Part shown: positions 6,443 to 8,542 of the stretch, piece by piece
Position numbering within the stretch: the first letter of the stretch is position 1
Layout: each line of letters begins with the position of its first letter
Assembly: GCA_040003205.1 (NCBI GenBank)
Contig: JBDUDA010000132.1
Location: forward strand, 1 to 8,542
Source of the DNA: JALYIM01 sp040003205
GTDB taxonomy: Bacteria > Acidobacteriota > Terriglobia > Terriglobales > Acidobacteriaceae
DNA: 8,542 nt
Direction of reading: 5' to 3'
Made by a program: the position numbers and the translations under genes
Notes under the pieces: generated by a model
Told to the model about the DNA's origin: nothing
The model's database searches: none
What the model saw: only the letters and a program-made list of their open reading frames with translations

Positions 6443-7275
6443 CGCGTAGCCCGTGGGGAAAGCTGCTGTGCTTGCACGTTAGGAATTTGGGTCAGGCTTT
6501 TGCTTTGATTGGAGGCGGCTTGAGAGGCTTTTTTTGCCGCTTCCGCGAGCTTCCGTTGCGCAAGCTTCTTGCGGTTATATTCGCGAACAATTTTCGCCAC
6601 GTAAGACTGTGTCTCGTAGTAAGGAGGCACTCCATGGTATTGCTGCACACGATGAGGCCCCGCGTTGTAGGCCGCAAGTGCCTTGACGATATCGAAGTGA
6701 TATTTTTCCAAGAGTTCGCGCAGGTAACGCGCGCCGCCCTCCACATTTGATTTCGCGTCGAATGCATTCGACACCCCAAAATGCGAAGCAGTCTGCGGCA
6801 TGAGCTGCATGAGTCCACGCGCGCCCTTGGGAGAAACCGCATGCACGTTAAATCCGCTTTCGGCGTGTATAACGCTGTTCAGCAAATCGAGATCAACATG
6901 ATTGCGCTCCCCTGCGGAGTTGATGACATCGTTGAGAGTTTGTGCTTTCGGGACGCTGGCGAACAACGGATTGGCGGGCGGAGTTGGTGCAAGAGTTACG
7001 ACCGACACCACCGGCATCAAATCCTTTTCAATGGTTGCAATCTGATTGCTGGCCACATCCACAAAGCTGCCGTCCTCATGACTTAAGTAGAGGCGAGTGA
7101 TCGAGCCCAGCACTTCGCGGCGTTCGTGTCGGATTGAAAATCCGTTATGCAGGATGGCTAGGTCGGAGGCGGTTGCGAAGCTCGCTACACCGGAAGCGAG
7201 CGTCACCAGGAAAACTACTTTAAAAAAAACTCGATGCGAGAACTTGGCAACATTCCCCATGGCGTAGGAAAACAT
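6439..7275 (-). CDS. Secreted lytic transglycosylase (SLT domain)
   Basis: This enzyme cleaves peptidoglycan glycan strands with formation of 1,6-anhydro-muramic acid, in the periplasm. With the chosen ATG at 7275 it has 278 residues. A signal peptide ends near residue 37 (hydrophobic VVFLVTLASGVASF, then ATA before Ser). A short uncharacterised module with NGFSIRHERRE follows (about 44-88), then a Pro/Ala linker. The SLT domain covers about 115-230, with catalytic Glu139 in IHAESGF, the GARGLMQLMP motif (151-160) and AAYNAGP (201-207). The tail is Lys/Ala/Gln-rich. The frame is open to 7338, but that extension overlaps the HAD gene and is Arg-rich. The ATG at 7275 lies 4 bases after the HAD stop; the ATG at 7260 is an equally plausible start. 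Its stop overlaps the TTG start of the next gene. Confidence 0.9.
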   Translation of the reverse strand: MFSYAMGNVAKFSHRVFFKVVFLVTLASGVASFATASDLAILHNGFSIRHERREVLGSITRLYLSHEDGSFVDVASNQIATIEKDLMPVVSVVTLAPTPPANPLFASVPKAQTLNDVINSAGERNHVDLDLLNSVIHAESGFNVHAVSPKGARGLMQLMPQTASHFGVSNAFDAKSNVEGGARYLRELLEKYHFDIVKALAAYNAGPHRVQQYHGVPPYYETQSYVAKIVREYNRKKLAQRKLAEAAKKASQAASNQSKSLTQIPNVQAQQLSPRATR

Positions 7276-7279
7276 AATT

Positions 7280-7879
7280 CTAGATGGCATCGGCCTGCAC
7301 CGCTTCGCCGATCTCATCCGACTCAGACGCGCTCGCACCCAGCACGCTTTCGATGGCGGCGGCGACTCCGTGATTATCGTTGGCGTGCGTCACCGTCCAG
7401 CCTTTGCAGCGTAATTCTTCACAAGCGTTTCCCATGATAAATGGCATGCCCGCGAAAGCCAGCATCTCGACATCATTATAGTTATCGCCTATGGCCATGA
7501 CCTCAGACGGCAAAATCTTGCGGTGTTTCGCCCAGCGTTCGAGCGCATGTCCCTTTGAACATCCCTGATTGATCACGTCAATCATGGAAAGATCGCGGTG
7601 CGGATACTCGGTTCGCAGCACGTTAATATGGTCACTCAAATTTGCTGCATCCAGGACCTCGAGCGCATGCCGCATGCGTTCCATGGAACCGCAGAACATA
7701 GCCTGTACCGGGTCGTCCGCCCTCAGCGCATCTTCGATGGGAACAACAAAATTGATGTAAGCGATATTTTTTTCCAGCCAGCGGCGAATGCTGACCGTCA
7801 ACTCGCCCATCTGCTCGAGTACGATTGCACCCTTCTCTTCTGTGTCGAACGTCAAAACCGTGTTTCCGCGGAACGCGCG
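7280..7879 (-). pseudogene. Cof-type HAD-superfamily phosphatase, N-terminus missing at a junction
   Basis: About 199 codons remain of a usually about 270-residue Cof/IIB HAD hydrolase, a class that dephosphorylates small metabolites such as sugar phosphates and flavin intermediates. Present are most of the cap domain (from FRGNTVLTFD), motif III lysine in GCSKGHAL (codon 7553-7555) and motif IV GDNYND (7472-7489) with the metal-binding aspartates. Absent are the N-terminal DxDGT nucleophile motif I and motif II. The frame stays open to 8149, but the added 90 residues are Arg/Ser-rich and are the antisense of the thiamine-diphosphate gene, so they are not HAD sequence. As written the product could not be catalytic. 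The intact gene probably exists elsewhere in the true genome (see junction). The stop lies 4 bp before the transglycosylase ATG. Confidence 0.85.
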
Positions 7880-7880
7880 C
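7868..7880. other. Chimeric junction between two 5'-truncated genes
   Basis: Left of this point the minus strand encodes HAD phosphatase sequence; right of it the plus strand encodes the interior of a thiamine-diphosphate enzyme. Both homologies stop within the same few bases (CGGAACGCGCGC region), which fit either protein. No start codon with ribosome site, intergenic DNA, inverted repeat or target duplication is seen. GC changes here: 34/60 in the line at 7501 against 42/60 in the line at 8221. An assembly or library chimera is the simplest reading; a real deletion or inversion is possible. Confidence 0.75.
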
Positions 7881-8542
7881 ATGGTGCAGGTGGATGTCGA
7901 TCCGCTGGCGCTGGGCATGAACTTCGTTCCCGACGTCGGCGTGCTCGGAGACATATCGCTGACCTTGCGTGACATCGAGGCCGAACTGGATCGCCGTGCG
8001 CACCGTCGCGACGACGAACGCGAGGCGCGGCTTGCCGGCACGAGCCAGCGGTTCGTCGAGCGGTGCATGGAAGACGCGCGCGAGCCGCAGCAACCTATCC
8101 GGACACGGCAGATCATGGAAACGGTCAATCGCGTCTTCGGCCACGACACGATCCTGATGAAGGAGAACGGAGGCGCCGACCTCTGGTGCTATTACTGGCC
8201 GTACTACCGCGTGCTCGACGTGGGCGATTGCGTGCCGATGGCGGAGCAGACGGCCATGGGCATGGGGGCGATCGGTGCCATTGGCGCCAAGCTTGCGCGA
8301 CCTGACAAGCAGGTCGTCTGCTTCATTGGCGACGGGGCCATGCAGATGTCCATTGTCGAACTCGCGACGGCACGCGAGTGGAACTGTGGTGTGACCTGGA
8401 TCGTCCTGAACAATCAGGCCTTCGGCTGGGTCCAGTACAACCAGGTGCTGACGAAGCGGCCGTTGGTGTCGACGGGTTTCGAGATCGACGTCGACTTCGC
8501 AGCGGTCGCGAGAGCCCAGGGTTGCCACGGGATCACGGTCAC
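7872..8542 (+). CDS. Thiamine-diphosphate enzyme, acetolactate synthase-like (internal fragment)
   Basis: About 223 codons of a family normally 550-600 residues long. The frame is open from 7761, but recognisable homology begins only at NARMVQVDVDP (7872), the end of the central domain. The pyrophosphate-binding C-terminal domain follows: ENGGADLW, then the cofactor motif from GDG (8328-8336) through ELATAREW to NN (8409-8414), which binds Mg2+ and thiamine diphosphate. The aromatic stretch WCYYWPYYRV precedes MAEQTAMGMGAIGA. Members include acetolactate synthase, sulfoacetaldehyde acetyltransferase, glyoxylate carboligase and benzoylformate decarboxylase. The catalytic-Glu domain (N-terminal, about 300 residues) is missing, so the reaction cannot be assigned. 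The gene runs off the right edge with roughly 100 residues still to come. GC is clearly higher than in the rest of the window, suggesting another source organism or replicon. Confidence 0.88.

Noticed and set aside
7222..7229. Phase-variable homopolymer (eight T on the coding strand) in the transglycosylase signal peptide
   Set aside because: It simply encodes Val-Phe-Phe in a hydrophobic region; eight bases is short, and nothing else suggests phase variation.
7276..7338. Upstream start of the lytic transglycosylase at 7338
   Set aside because: It would add an Arg-rich segment before the signal peptide and overlap the HAD coding region; the ATG at 7275 or 7260 gives a normal signal peptide.
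7880..8149. N-terminal extension of the HAD frame to an ATG at 8149
   Set aside because: The 90 residues are Arg/Ser-rich, lack the DxDGT motif, and are the mirror of a well-supported coding sequence on the other strand.
7632..8528. 298-codon open frame on the minus strand spanning the junction
   Set aside because: It is rich in Arg/His/Asp with no family motif, antisense to the thiamine-diphosphate gene and out of frame with the HAD gene. Long antisense frames are expected in high-GC coding DNA.

Overview
The window holds nine protein-coding genes packed on the minus strand (about 330 to 7879), a repeat-rich stretch without genes at the left end (1-329), and a 5'-truncated, opposite-strand fragment of a thiamine-diphosphate enzyme at the right end (about 7872-8542). 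Protein family content and gene style suggest a free-living aerobic bacterium, most likely an Acidobacteriota (Terriglobia/Koribacter-like). This is inferred from recognisable protein types, moderate GC (mid-50s % by eye) and hairpin-rich extragenic repeats built on GCGCTGAAGCGC and GGCTGAAGCC motifs; no marker gene proves it. I see no tRNA, rRNA, CRISPR array, transposase or phage gene.

Reading along the minus strand (right to left): a Cof-type HAD phosphatase that has lost its N-terminal part, a secreted lytic transglycosylase, a multi-pass membrane protein of the lysylphosphatidylglycerol synthase/UPF0104 family (TTG start overlapping the previous stop), the ribonucleotide reductase repressor NrdR (possible own promoter with TATAAT and a palindrome), a NAD-type isocitrate dehydrogenase, heme A synthase CtaA, a DrrA-like ABC ATPase, its ABC-2 permease, and a DUF420 membrane protein of the CtaM/YozB type. 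The last four are closely spaced. The ATPase stop and permease start abut, and the permease and DUF420 genes overlap by 4 bp.

Functionally the left half reads as an aerobic respiration module: NADH supply by isocitrate dehydrogenase, heme A synthesis by CtaA, and a CtaM-like DUF420 protein implicated in heme-copper oxidase maturation. An exporter of unknown substrate sits between the last two. The right half is cell-envelope related: a peptidoglycan lytic enzyme and a lipid-associated membrane protein.

The most important anomaly is at about 7868-7880. There the HAD gene (minus strand) and the thiamine-diphosphate enzyme gene (plus strand, clearly higher GC) both lose their 5' parts at the same short GC-rich spot. 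This looks like a chimeric join, either an assembly artefact or a real rearrangement, rather than normal gene order. The left end lies inside a 55-bp exact repeat, as is common for contig ends. I find no convincing new defence or mobile system; the best biological lead is the ctaA-ABC exporter-DUF420 cluster.
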